From JBBRDU01 sp038230335 (GTDB lineage Bacteria; Verrucomicrobiota; Verrucomicrobiia; Chthoniobacterales; UBA10450), in assembly GCA_038230335.1 (NCBI GenBank), contig JBBRNL010000001.1:372001-436000 (forward strand): a stretch of 64,000 bases of DNA, given 5' to 3'. The notes under the pieces were generated by a model, which was not told the origin of the DNA, did not search any database, and saw nothing but the letters and a program-made list of their open reading frames with translations. Of this stretch, positions 44,512 through 54,300 are shown piece by piece. The position numbers were made by a program, and so were the translations under genes. Position 1 is the first letter of the stretch. Every line of letters begins with the position of its first letter.

Positions 44512-45888
44512 ATGCCTACGTTGCATATAAAAACCTTTATCGGCCAAACGCTTGCGGTCCTTGTGCTTCTGGCCACGACTGGCTTTGGGCCGGAGCCGCT
44601 CGTGACCAGCCCGATCTCTCCGGACGAATTCGTTCGAGCCATGGTGACCGATCGCATCCCGGTGCTCGATCTTTACTTTGGTCAGCGCTTGAATCCGAAC
44701 GCGCGGGGCGCGCAGGATCGGCCGCTCCTTCTGGCCGCCACTCTCCAGCAGGACGAGCTGACCGTGACGCGGCTCCTGGAAGCGGGCGCTTCCGCCGATC
44801 TGGCGGACGATACTGGTCTTACTCCGCTGATGGCCGCCGCCATGCAGGGAAACATGGGCTTGGTCCGAAAGTTTGTCGGCGGCGTAACCAATCTGAATGC
44901 GAGCGACCGAACCGGCCGCTCCGCCTTGCAATACGCCGTCGTCGCGCAAAAAACTGAGATCGTTCAATTGTTCCTGCGGTTAAGCCGGGATCTGGGCGCG
45001 CAGGCGGGTGACGTGGTCGCCGCTGCCCTCGACACCGGGAATAAGGAGATCATCGGATTGATTTTCGATCGCGTTCCACCTCTCCAACAATGGACCGCCA
45101 AGACAAGACACGCTTTGGATGCGGCCATCTCGAGTGGGAACAGCGAGCAGGTGAAATTACTCATCAGTAAACACGCCGTCCCGCCCACGCCGCAGGACCG
45201 TAGTGTCCCTCTCCTCGCCTACGCGATTGCCTCAAATAATGAGGCGCAGTTTAAGGCGTTGCTGGCTGGCGGGGTCGACGCGAATACCCTCCTGCCGCTG
45301 AAGTGCGACAAGGATTTTCTGGACATGGTCAAGTCGAGATCGCTTCGCAGCTATATCGAAGAAGATAAGAATGTGACTGTTCTGATGCTAGCGGCTGGGC
45401 TGGGTCAGCCGGAGTATTTGAGGGCGCTGCTTGAAGCGGGGGCCGACCGGAACCGCTCTACCGGCCGCTACAAGATGATGGCGCTCTATCTGGCGGCGCA
45501 ACAGGGCAGCTGGCAGTGTACCCAAATCCTGCTCGGCGGCGGCCCCAGGCCCGAACAGCTTCGTGTCGAAATTTCACTGGCCGCGCAGCGCGCCGAAGTC
45601 TTAAGAGATGGCATCTCGGTGTTGACGACCGTGTGTTCGACCGGGCGGCAGGGATACTCCACTCGCCCCGGGGATTATGTCATTACGGATAAGGAGCGAA
45701 GTCATCGCTCAACTATCTACAAAGTAGAGATGCCGTATTTCATGAGGTTGAGCTGTCTCGACTTTGGCATGCACGAAGGAGTTGTTCCCAACTATCCGGC
45801 CTCGCACGGTTGTATTCGGCTTCCCGGAGAAGTGGCGCGCCGGCTTTTTGCCGAGATCCCGGTGGGAACGCTGGTCACGGTTAAGTAG
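44512..45888 (+). CDS. Ankyrin-repeat protein with C-terminal L,D-transpeptidase (YkuD) domain
   Basis: 458 residues. A signal peptide or anchor (LAVLVLLATTGFG) precedes a run of ankyrin repeats (about 45-350; patterns such as LEAGASADLADDTGLTPLMA and LEAGADRNRSTGRYKMMAL). The last 90 residues are a YkuD domain with MHEGVVPNYPASHGCIRLP, including the catalytic His and Cys. Ankyrins would place the crosslinking enzyme on a partner protein in the periplasm. I do not know this architecture from characterised L,D-transpeptidases. ATG at 44512; divergent from htrA with a 238-bp gap in which a TTGACG at 44473 is the only promoter-like box. Confidence 0.85.
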   Translation: MPTLHIKTFIGQTLAVLVLLATTGFGPEPLVTSPISPDEFVRAMVTDRIPVLDLYFGQRLNPNARGAQDRPLLLAATLQQDELTVTRLLEAGASADLADDTGLTPLMAAAMQGNMGLVRKFVGGVTNLNASDRTGRSALQYAVVAQKTEIVQLFLRLSRDLGAQAGDVVAAALDTGNKEIIGLIFDRVPPLQQWTAKTRHALDAAISSGNSEQVKLLISKHAVPPTPQDRSVPLLAYAIASNNEAQFKALLAGGVDANTLLPLKCDKDFLDMVKSRSLRSYIEEDKNVTVLMLAAGLGQPEYLRALLEAGADRNRSTGRYKMMALYLAAQQGSWQCTQILLGGGPRPEQLRVEISLAAQRAEVLRDGISVLTTVCSTGRQGYSTRPGDYVITDKERSHRSTIYKVEMPYFMRLSCLDFGMHEGVVPNYPASHGCIRLPGEVARRLFAEIPVGTLVTVK

Positions 45889-45927
45889 GCCGCGCGGATG
45901 GAGATCCCACTCGCCCGGCACGCAGGG

Positions 45928-45995
45928 GGCGATTGACCTCAATCGCCTCGGTATCGAGCATGAGCATGAGGGGTGCGTCAGGCACCCGCAGGTGC
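45928..45995. repeat. Cluster of three small hairpins
   Basis: GGCGATTGA-CC-TCAATCGCC (45928-45947) is a compensated variant of the hairpin at 30428. It is followed by GGGTGC-GTCAG-GCACCC (45971-45987) and GCACC-CGCA-GGTGC (45982-45995), which overlap and so are mutually exclusive. No gene lies between 45889 and 46046. Confidence 0.55.
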
Positions 45996-46011
45996 CTCCG
46001 TTGACACGATG

Positions 46012-46026
46012 GTTAAGGGTCTTAAC
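46012..46026 (+). promoter_or_regulatory. Perfect inverted repeat 20 bp upstream of the lysine aminomutase start
   Basis: GTTAAG-GGT-CTTAAC ends 20 bp before the ATG at 46047, and TTGACA lies just upstream (46001). It could be an operator overlapping a promoter or an mRNA hairpin; no good -10 box is seen at the right distance. Confidence 0.35.
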
Positions 46027-46046
46027 GTTTTCGTTCACCAATCAAA

Positions 46047-47255
46047 ATGCTCACTCTTGCCGCAGGGAAGGTTGATGGAAAAGAGTTCGTCTCGCATGCG
46101 CCGGGCTATTGGCCCGATGTGCCACCCGAACTTTGGAACGACTGGAAATGGCAGCTGAAAAACCGCGTCACGTCGCTGGCTCAGTTGGAGCGTCACCTCG
46201 TTCTCTGTGACGAGGAACGGAGCGGTGTTTTGCTTTCGGGCGACAAGCTGGCGCTGGCCGTTACACCGCATTTTTTCAATCTGCTTTCGCGCGACAACCC
46301 GGACGACCCCATTCGGCGTCAGGTGATTCCGCGCATTGAAGAGACTTGGACATCGCCCTACGACATGGCCGATCCGTGCGGCGAAGATTCGCACATGCCG
46401 GTCCCGGGACTGGTGCATCGTTATCCCGACCGCGTTTTGTTTCTCGTGACCGATCGTTGTGCGAGCTACTGCCGCTATTGCACGCGCAGCCGCGTTGTCA
46501 GCGGCGTGGGTGAACAGGAATTGCACACCAATTTTGAGGAGGTTTTTCGGTATCTCGAATCACATACCGAAGTGCGCGATGTTCTTCTCAGCGGAGGCGA
46601 TGCACTGCTTTTTAGTGACGATAAACTAGAGAAAATTCTGAGCCGGCTGCGCGCGATCAAGCACATCGAATTCCTGCGCATCGGAACGAGGGTTCCCATT
46701 TTTCTGCCGCAACGGATCACGCCGGACCTCTGCGCGATGCTGGCAAAATATCATCCACTTTGGATGAGTGTACATGTGAATCATCCGCGTGAACTGACGA
46801 CCGAAGTGAAGGAGGGGCTCGAGCGCCTGGCCAATGCGGGGATCCCGCTGGGTAATCAGAGCGTTCTGTTGAAAGGCGTGAACGACGACGTCGAGACGAT
46901 GAAAACGCTCGTGCATAAATTGCTCATTTGCCGCGTGCGTCCCTACTACGTTTATCAGTGCGATTTGATCAATGGTTCGTCTCATCTGCGCACTTCCGTG
47001 GCGAAGGGGATTGAAATCATCGAAGGGCTGCGGGGTCACACCACCGGGTATGCCGTGCCGCAATTTGTCATCGATGCCCCAGGCGGCGGCGGCAAGGTGC
47101 CGATCAACCCCGGCTATGTGCTCTATCACGACAATGAGAAAATCGTGATCCGCAATTACGAAGGAAAAATCTTCGATTATCCGGAAACGGGCGGCGACGA
47201 GTCTGTGCAATTCGCGCCGCAGCGCGAGTATCACGACGAGTATCTCTACTCGTAA
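46047..47255 (+). CDS. kamA: Lysine 2,3-aminomutase (radical SAM, PLP)
   Basis: 402 residues. The radical SAM cluster motif CASYCRYC (Cys 138, 142, 145) and the PLP lysine in DAPGGGGKVP (about 350) are present, with Asp residues in YQCDLING and VIDAPGG that bind the lysine amino group in the known enzyme. It interconverts L-alpha-lysine and L-beta-lysine, for lysine fermentation, osmolyte (N-acetyl-beta-lysine) or antibiotic building blocks. EpmB-type proteins are shorter; this one has the longer C-terminal part. No partner gene for beta-lysine acetylation is adjacent. Confidence 0.88.
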   Translation: MLTLAAGKVDGKEFVSHAPGYWPDVPPELWNDWKWQLKNRVTSLAQLERHLVLCDEERSGVLLSGDKLALAVTPHFFNLLSRDNPDDPIRRQVIPRIEETWTSPYDMADPCGEDSHMPVPGLVHRYPDRVLFLVTDRCASYCRYCTRSRVVSGVGEQELHTNFEEVFRYLESHTEVRDVLLSGGDALLFSDDKLEKILSRLRAIKHIEFLRIGTRVPIFLPQRITPDLCAMLAKYHPLWMSVHVNHPRELTTEVKEGLERLANAGIPLGNQSVLLKGVNDDVETMKTLVHKLLICRVRPYYVYQCDLINGSSHLRTSVAKGIEIIEGLRGHTTGYAVPQFVIDAPGGGGKVPINPGYVLYHDNEKIVIRNYEGKIFDYPETGGDESVQFAPQREYHDEYLYS

Positions 47256-47288
47256 AACACTGAGCGGTGGATCGGCCTCTCCGAGGAC

Positions 47289-47348
47289 GATGTTAAAATG
47301 GCGGCCCAGCCGCAATCATGGCAACGCGCTCGGAGATCGCGTTCCACC
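47289..47348. repeat. Dispersed 60-bp repeat, copy 2
   Basis: GATGTTAAAATGGCGGCCCA and onward, then CAACGCGCTCGGAGATCGCG at 47322, matching 30500-30561 over nearly its whole length. It lies just after kamA. Confidence 0.6.
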
Positions 47349-47430
47349 GCTGAAGAGTGTCGCGCCGAGCGGGCTAAGCTCGGATTGCCTTAGTAGCTAG
47401 GGACCCGGTCCGGCCAGTTTCGTGTCCGAC

Positions 47431-48606
47431 TCAGTGGCCGCCGCGATGGCCACCGGCATTCGGATCGGGCGGTGGCGGAATCATGTTTTGCGGAATGCCG
47501 GCCGCCTGCAGAATGGCTGCGCCGTTCCCTGGATTTCGATACATGATTTCGCGGCTCAGGCGCTGGATTGCGTTGTCTCGCTGTGTCACATCCGAAATGC
47601 TTTGGGCCCAGCCGATGGCCGCGGCGGGGTCGGTTCCGCCTAACGAATATGCGAGTGAAGATGCGGCGGCGTCGCGCGTGGCCCCGGGCGTCAGCGTATT
47701 CACCCAGTTGGCCGCCGCACTGAGGTCGTCGCGGCTCCATTGCCGGATGATTTGTCCAATATCGCGAGCCTGGGCGGCTGGATCGGAGAGTGAGTTCGAC
47801 CAGGCGATGGCCGCGAGGGGATCCTGGGTGGCCCAGTTGCGCAGAACCTGGCTGACGGGAGAGCGCCAGTTGCCATCGTTAGACACTTGCGCCGCCTGCG
47901 CCGCGGCGGCCTGCGGATCAACCGCCGACCATTGCCGGTAGATCATCTGATTGAGCGGTTCGTTGTTTGGAAATGATCCGAGTGTGCCGGCCAGGCGCAG
48001 GGCGCCTAACGGATCCTGATCAGCCATGTAACTAAGAACGCCCCGCAGCGCCTGGTACCGCACGTTGGGATCGGCAATGGCTTGCGCGCGAGCCAGGGCC
48101 GATTGCGCGTTGTCGCCAGCCAGTTGCTGGAAAACATCGCTCGTGATGGAATCGAATTCGTGATTCTGGGCGGCGAATTTCAGGGCTCCCTCCGGATCGG
48201 TCTCGATCCAATGAGCCACCAGTAAACCGGACGCGAGTTCGCGCGCACTTCCTTCCGGCATGCCGCGCAGTTGCTTGAGGGCCGCGCCGATGTCAGACGG
48301 GGCAAGATCCCGGACGTAATCTTCCAGCTCCTTGGTTCGCGCGCCCGAACTCGGGCCCTTCAGGATTTCCTCGAGCGATTTTTTAGCGGGAGCGGCCGCA
48401 GTCTGGTTCGATGCAACATTGGAGACGGCGGACAAAGGCCGATCGGCGGTGCGAGGCGTTGGTGTGGAGGCAATCGTGGCCATCGCGGAAGTCAGGGGCG
48501 GGGAAATGGACGGACCGCGGGTGATCGAATGCCCAATTCCGGCTCCGACGAGGAGCGCGACGAGCACGATGGCGGCTTGTGTGATGAACTCGCGATTTTT
48601 GGGCAT
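47431..48606 (-). CDS. Membrane-anchored helical repeat protein, function unknown
   Basis: 391 residues from the ATG at 48606. One N-terminal helix (AAIVLVALLVGAGIGH), a Ser/Thr/Pro-rich stretch, then repeats of about 36-38 residues with a core like W...DP.AA..WA..L (ATQDPLAAIAWSNSL, GGTDPAAAIGWAQSI, ETDPEGALKFAAQN). The repeats look like alpha-solenoid (HEAT-like) units. The tail is Pro/Gly/His-rich (PPPPDPNAGGHRGGH). Verrucomicrobial genomes have several such proteins; no function known. Probably extracytoplasmic scaffold, by inference. Confidence 0.7.
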   Translation of the reverse strand: MPKNREFITQAAIVLVALLVGAGIGHSITRGPSISPPLTSAMATIASTPTPRTADRPLSAVSNVASNQTAAAPAKKSLEEILKGPSSGARTKELEDYVRDLAPSDIGAALKQLRGMPEGSARELASGLLVAHWIETDPEGALKFAAQNHEFDSITSDVFQQLAGDNAQSALARAQAIADPNVRYQALRGVLSYMADQDPLGALRLAGTLGSFPNNEPLNQMIYRQWSAVDPQAAAAQAAQVSNDGNWRSPVSQVLRNWATQDPLAAIAWSNSLSDPAAQARDIGQIIRQWSRDDLSAAANWVNTLTPGATRDAAASSLAYSLGGTDPAAAIGWAQSISDVTQRDNAIQRLSREIMYRNPGNGAAILQAAGIPQNMIPPPPDPNAGGHRGGH

Positions 48607-48677
48607 GACAAAGCCTACTGACATCGAGTGTCTTTGTCAGGGGAATTCGGCGCGCAAAGTGCCGCTTTTCCTCTCTC

Positions 48678-50378
48678 CTACTTCATCTGATAAACGATCT
48701 CTCCGTCGATAATCGTCATGACACACTTTGTCTTCAGGATTTCCGGTGCCGGAATTTTCATGATGTCTTTTGAGAGAACGGTGAAATCGGCCCATTTGCC
48801 AATCTCGATCGAGCCTTTGTTTTTTTCTTCGAAAGCGGCGTAGGCGGGCCATAGGGTCAACATCTTCAACGCCTGCTCGCGGCTCACCGCTTGTTCCGGG
48901 TGCCAGCCTTGACCGGAAAATCCTTTAACGCTCTTGCGCGTCACGGCTGCGTAGAACTCGATCATCGGCTCGCCCCGCTCGACCGGCGCATCGGAACCGC
49001 CTGCGATGATCGCGCCGCTCTTGATCAGACTTTGCCACGCGTAGGCACCATCCAGTCGGTCCATCCCGAGACGAGTCGGCGCGAAGAAGAGATCGCTAAT
49101 GGCGTGCGAAGGCTGCATCGATGGAATGACTCCAAGTTTGGCGAAGCGGGGAATGTCTGAACGCTCAAGAATTTGCGCGTGCTCCACGCGCCAGCGCGGG
49201 TCCGCCACCGGCCTTTGCGCGGGAGGCACCGCCTTGAACGCTTGTTCGTAGAGATCGAGAATGGTCCGGTTGGCTCGATCGCCTATGGCATGTGTTTCAA
49301 CCTGGATGCCGCGGCGCAACGCTTCTTCCAGCATGGGCTTCAGTTCCTCTTCTTTCCGCGTGAGATAACCGGACGTTTCGGGGGCGTCACTGTATGGCTT
49401 TAATAAGGCCGCGCCGCGCGAGCCGAGTGCGCCATCGAACACAATCTTAATGGTGCGCTGGGTAAAGTGACTATCGTACGAGCCGATCATTGCGCCTTCG
49501 CGCAACAACGTTTGCGCCGGTTCGCGTGGGCCGTAGACCGCGTTATAAACACGGATCTTTAGTGCGCCGGAATCGAAAGCGTGGCGGATCAGTTCGATTT
49601 CATCGGCCTCACTGCCGGCATTCTGAATTTCGCACCAGCCGAGCTCGAGTTCGCGCTGCACTCCGCCCGCCAACGCTTGTTCGCGTTCGATTTTGCGGGG
49701 ACGTGGAATATGTTTTTCGACAAGTTCCCGGGCGTGATCAATTAGCATGCCGGTCGGCTCGCCTGTTTGCTTCTCTTTCAAGATTTCACCGCCGAAAGGA
49801 TTGGCCGTATTCCGATCGATCTCCGCCCATTTCAGCGCTTCGCTGTTGACCACCGCGGCGTGACCATCCGCGCGGGTCAGGAGAATCGGGTTGTTTGGTG
49901 TGACCTTGTCCAGCTCCTGGCGGGTCGGAAACGCCGGAGGCTTCCAAAATGTTTCGATCCAGCCGCGGCCTTTGATCCACGATCCGGGCCTTGTCTGCGC
50001 GGCGTAGTCTTTCACTTTGGCCAGGAACTCTTCGGCCGAGTTTGTCCCTTCCAGATTCAACGTCATTTCGCGCTCACCGATCTCGAAGATGTGACAATGC
50101 GAATCGGTCAAACCCGGCACCACGGTCTGGCCGCGTAACTCAATCACACGGGTCTGTGCGCCGCGAAATTTCTGTGCCTCGGCATTGGACCCGACGAATA
50201 CGACTCGTTTATCCTTCACCGCCAAAGCCTGGGCCTGGGAGAGGCGGTCATTGGCGGTATGAATATTCCCGTTGCGCAGAAGGAGATCGGCGTCCTGAGC
50301 GCGAACCGGGATGGGGAGGCTGCAGGATACGAAAACGAATACACAATTGATTCGTAAAAAGAGATTCCGCGCTTTCAC
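48678..50378 (-). CDS. YtcJ-like secreted amidohydrolase
   Basis: 566 residues with a GTG start at 50378, supported by AAGGAG 7 bp upstream (50390-50385). The signal peptide ends near PVRAQ. The amidohydrolase-3 fold shows TDSHCHIFEIG (HxH-type site), FDGALGSRGAAL, ETHAIGDRAN, RVEHAQIL and GGSDAPVERGEP. YtcJ-type enzymes hydrolyse amide or ester bonds of unknown substrates. It is divergent from the respiratory operon. Confidence 0.88.
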   Translation of the reverse strand: MKARNLFLRINCVFVFVSCSLPIPVRAQDADLLLRNGNIHTANDRLSQAQALAVKDKRVVFVGSNAEAQKFRGAQTRVIELRGQTVVPGLTDSHCHIFEIGEREMTLNLEGTNSAEEFLAKVKDYAAQTRPGSWIKGRGWIETFWKPPAFPTRQELDKVTPNNPILLTRADGHAAVVNSEALKWAEIDRNTANPFGGEILKEKQTGEPTGMLIDHARELVEKHIPRPRKIEREQALAGGVQRELELGWCEIQNAGSEADEIELIRHAFDSGALKIRVYNAVYGPREPAQTLLREGAMIGSYDSHFTQRTIKIVFDGALGSRGAALLKPYSDAPETSGYLTRKEEELKPMLEEALRRGIQVETHAIGDRANRTILDLYEQAFKAVPPAQRPVADPRWRVEHAQILERSDIPRFAKLGVIPSMQPSHAISDLFFAPTRLGMDRLDGAYAWQSLIKSGAIIAGGSDAPVERGEPMIEFYAAVTRKSVKGFSGQGWHPEQAVSREQALKMLTLWPAYAAFEEKNKGSIEIGKWADFTVLSKDIMKIPAPEILKTKCVMTIIDGEIVYQMK

Positions 50379-50384
50379 TTGACG

Positions 50385-50390
50385 CTCCTT
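50385..50390 (-). promoter_or_regulatory. Strong Shine-Dalgarno deciding a GTG start
   Basis: CTCCTT on the plus strand is AAGGAG on the minus strand, 7 bp before the GTG of the amidohydrolase. It stands out because most genes in the window lack a clear site. The remaining gap to 50644 should hold the promoter of the respiratory operon; I see only ATGAATC/GATTCAT arms at 50477 and 50512. Confidence 0.6.
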
Positions 50391-50644
50391 CGAAGTTTTG
50401 ACGTTATCGATTTTGCCAATTGGCCAGTTTTCCGTATCGAATAGCTGGTCATATTTACTTTCGGCGCGACATGTTAATGAATCACGATTTTTCCTTTGCC
50501 CATCCGACGCCGATTCATAGACTCAATGCGGCTTATTCACCTCAAATTCTCCGACTTCTGAACCAAGCACATCCTAAACTCAACTCTGGTTCGTTTTTAG
50601 GTGGGCGAGGGCTCTGGTTGGGCAGCGCAGGCGTCCGCTGAGTT

Positions 50645-51370
50645 ATGGCGAACTTTTTTCCACGCTGGACCAATTGGCTGCCGCTGAAAATAGCGGTCTG
50701 CGGTGTCCTCATGATTGGCGGGCTGACCGCGGCCACGTGGTATTACGTCACTCCGAAATACACGCGGGTTGGGTATGAGCCGATTCAGCCGGTCCCGTTC
50801 CCGCACGACCTTCACGTGTCGCAGCTCGGCATGGATTGTCGTTATTGCCACAGTTTCGTCGACGTGGCGGCTCACTCCAATCTCCCGAACACGCAAACCT
50901 GCATGAATTGTCATACGCAGGTGCAAAAGGACAACCCGAAGCTCGAGCCGGTCCGGGCCAGCTGGAAGACGGGCAAGCCAATCGAGTGGGTGCAGATTCA
51001 TCGCACGCCCGATTACGTTTTTTATAATCATGCCGCGCACGTCAATCGGGGCATCAGTTGTTTCAGTTGTCACGGCGAAATCAATAAGATGCCGGTTGTT
51101 TATCACGCCAAGCCGCACAGCATGGCCTGGTGTCTGGAATGCCATCGGCATCCGGAGAATTTCCTGCGTCCGGACGATCAAATCTTTAATCTCGATTGGA
51201 AACCGGACGACGTGAAACCGGCCGAGTTTGTGAGCAAGTATGGCAAGCCCGTTGGAGTGACGGACGATTGGGCGCAGAAGAAAACATTAACGCAAAAAGA
51301 AATTGGCCAGACTTTGAAGGAACGCTGGAACATTCAGCCGCCCATAAATTGCCAGGGGTGTCACCGATGA
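50645..51370 (+). CDS. actA: Alternative complex III subunit ActA (pentaheme cytochrome c)
   Basis: 241 residues with one N-terminal helix (IAVCGVLMIGGLTAATWYY) and five CxxCH heme sites at about 65, 86, 139, 163 and 236 (CRYCH, CMNCH, CFSCH, CLECH, CQGCH), the hallmark of ActA. It carries electrons on the periplasmic face of alternative complex III, a quinol oxidase complex that replaces cytochrome bc1. First gene of a ten-gene operon; no Shine-Dalgarno is evident. actB overlaps it by 4 bp. Confidence 0.94.
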   Translation: MANFFPRWTNWLPLKIAVCGVLMIGGLTAATWYYVTPKYTRVGYEPIQPVPFPHDLHVSQLGMDCRYCHSFVDVAAHSNLPNTQTCMNCHTQVQKDNPKLEPVRASWKTGKPIEWVQIHRTPDYVFYNHAAHVNRGISCFSCHGEINKMPVVYHAKPHSMAWCLECHRHPENFLRPDDQIFNLDWKPDDVKPAEFVSKYGKPVGVTDDWAQKKTLTQKEIGQTLKERWNIQPPINCQGCHR

Positions 51371-54300
51371 AACACGTTTTTCAACACCCACCGGAACCGG
51401 AAACGGGCAAACGTTATTGGCGCGGCGCGGGCGATCTGGGCAATACGCCTGAATTTCGCGATTGGCTGGAACGGGAGTTTCCGGCGGGCAGCGCGGAACT
51501 TAAAGACGACGAATGGTCGCGCCGAGGCTTTCTCAAATTAATGGGCGCTTCCATGGCGCTGGCCGGATTCGGCTTGAACAGTTGTCGCCGGCCGGAGGCG
51601 CATCTTGTTCCTTTCACGAAGAGCGCCGAATGGACCATCCCGGGCAAGTCTCTTTATTATGCGACGGCGATGCCGCGCCGCAACGGCGCACTTCCCCTTG
51701 TTGCCACGACGGTCGATGGCCGGCCCATCAAACTGGAAGGCAACCCGCTCCATCCTTCGAGCGGCGGGGCGACCGACGTTTTTGCGCAGGCTTCCATTCT
51801 CGATTTGTACGATCCGACGCGTTCCAGGGGATTTCTAAAGAAGGGCAAACCAGCGGATCGCGCCGCCTTTGATGGAGACATCGAGAAGCTGCGCGCTCAG
51901 ATCCAAGGCGATGGAGGCGCGGGGCTTGCCTTTCTCGTGGAGGAAATGCATTCGCCGACGCGGGAGCGATTGCGCACCGAGTTGGAGCGCAAGTATCCGG
52001 CCATGCGCTGGTGTGTGTATGAAGCGGCCGCTTCAGATGCTCAACTTGCGGCCACGCTAACTTCCTTCGGCACCAACACGCACCTGATTCCGCGACTCGA
52101 GCGCGCGGATGTCGTGCTGGCGTTGGACAGTGATTTTCTAGATTGCGGGGAAGGGGACGTGGCCGGCGTTCGTGCCTTCACATCGCGGCGTCGGATTAGC
52201 GAATCGAAGGATTCGATGAACCGGCTCTACGTGGTGGAGAACCGATTCTCGCTCACGGGTTCAATGGCTGACCATCGATTGCGCTGCGCGGCTAGTCAGA
52301 TACCGGCATTCACTTTCGCGCTGGCGCGCAAAATTGCCGACGCCACCACGGATGCAGGTTTGTCCGCCATTCTCGCCACCGTACCTCCTTCGGCCAGCGG
52401 AACAGGGTTCGATGAACAATGGATCACGGAAGCAGCGCGCGATCTTGTCGCTCGGAGCGGAACCAGTCTGGTTCTGGCCGGCGCTTCTCAGCCGGTCGTT
52501 GTGCAGTTGCTCGTCTACGGCATTAATTCGGCGCTCAAGAATATTGGGACGACCTTATCGATCCGGGATGTGGCGCGGAACCCGCGCACGCTCAGTCTGC
52601 TCCAACTCGCGGGTGAGATCGTGGCCGGGCGCGTCAAACAGCTTTTCATTTTCGGTGGCGACCCGGTTTACAACGCTTTCCGCGGCCTGGCCCAGGATCC
52701 AGCGACGAAGCAGCCGCTCGACTGGGCGGATTTGCAGAAAAAGGTTCCGCAAGTCATCCGGCTCGGTTACCACGTGGACGCGACTTCCGCCCTGAGTCAG
52801 TGGCACGTGCCACTCGCACATTATCTGGAAAGCTGGGGCGATGCCCTCACTGCGGAGGGCGGGTATCTGGCAGTTCAACCGATGATCATGCCGTTGTTCG
52901 GCGGCATGTCGGAAATCGAACTGATGAACATGTTGCTGGGCGGGCCGAAGGTCGATGGACCCGAGCTTGTGCAGGAAACATTTCGCGCGTCTGCCCCGGC
53001 CGGGGACTTCCCAACGGCCTGGTCCAAGTTGCTGCATGACGGATTCGCCGCGCCCGTGCCGGCGCGGGACCGGACCGCCACTCTCAATACGGCCGGGGCC
53101 GGAGCGCTCGGTCAGAAATTGTGGGCGGCCACGCCTGCGCCAACACCGGAATCGCCCGAGATCGTTTTTGTCCGGAGCTACTCGATTGATGACGGTCGCT
53201 ATAGTAATAATGGATGGCTGCAGGAGTTGCCCGATCCGGTTACGAAACTGACCTGGGATAACGCGGCGCTCTTGAGTCCTGACCTGGCGCAACATCTGAA
53301 CGTCGTCACGGGAGACCTTCTGCGCATTGCCGTGACGGATGCGGCCAAGGACGCGAAAGGGCAGCAGGTGACGCGCGAACTCGTCATCGCGGCCCTGATT
53401 GCGCCGGGCCACGCCGATAATTCCATTACTATCCCGCTCGGTTACGGCCGTAAGATGCCCGGCTTTGCTTCGCTGCCTTACGCCGGTGGCTCCGTGGAAG
53501 ATAACCCGACGACGGCCGATCAGATTGGCTTCAACGCCTATCTTTTGCGCACCGTCTCAAATCCGCATTTCATCGTGGCCGATGGCAAGGCGGTGGAGAG
53601 CGTCAAGGTGGAGAAGACGGGCGGAACATATGCATTGTCCGTCACGCAGGAACATTGGAGCATTGAGGGACGTGGTCTTGTGCGGGAAGCCACGCTCGAT
53701 CGTTACCGCGAAGACAAGGATTTCGTGAAGAAGATTGCGGGCGACGAGGAGTTGCCCGCCACACTTCCCTCGCTCTACCAGCACCCGGCCATGACGGCAG
53801 TGCAGCAATGGGGCATGTCGGTAGATCTGAATGTCTGCACAGGTTGCAGCGCGTGCGTCATAGCCTGCCAGGCCGAAAACAATATCCCGGTCGTTGGGAA
53901 ATTGCAGGTGAGCCACGGGCGCTCCATGCACTGGATGCGGATCGACCGATATTTCGCGAGCGAGAAGGGTTACGAGGAGGACCGGCGTGAGTGGCCGGAG
54001 GATCCCGAGATGGTGCACCAACCCATGATGTGCCAGCACTGCGAGAATGCGCCGTGCGAAACCGTTTGCCCGGTTAACGCCACTGTCCACAGCGAAGATG
54101 GCCTCAATGTCATGGCCTACAATCGCTGCATCGGCACGCGCTATTGCGCGAACAACTGCCCTTTCAAGGTGCGTCGCTTCAACTTTTTCGATTACACGCA
54201 GCGGCCGGTGGGCAAGAAGAAGATCGCCGGCGAGTTCAGTACGTATAGCGAATATCTTGGACCGCTCACGAGCAAAGGAGCGCCCGATATCGTGAAGTTG

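Noticed and set aside
50420..50641. 73-codon frame just upstream of actA
   Set aside because: No Shine-Dalgarno, no domain or helix, AT-rich regulatory-looking DNA; more likely the operon's leader.
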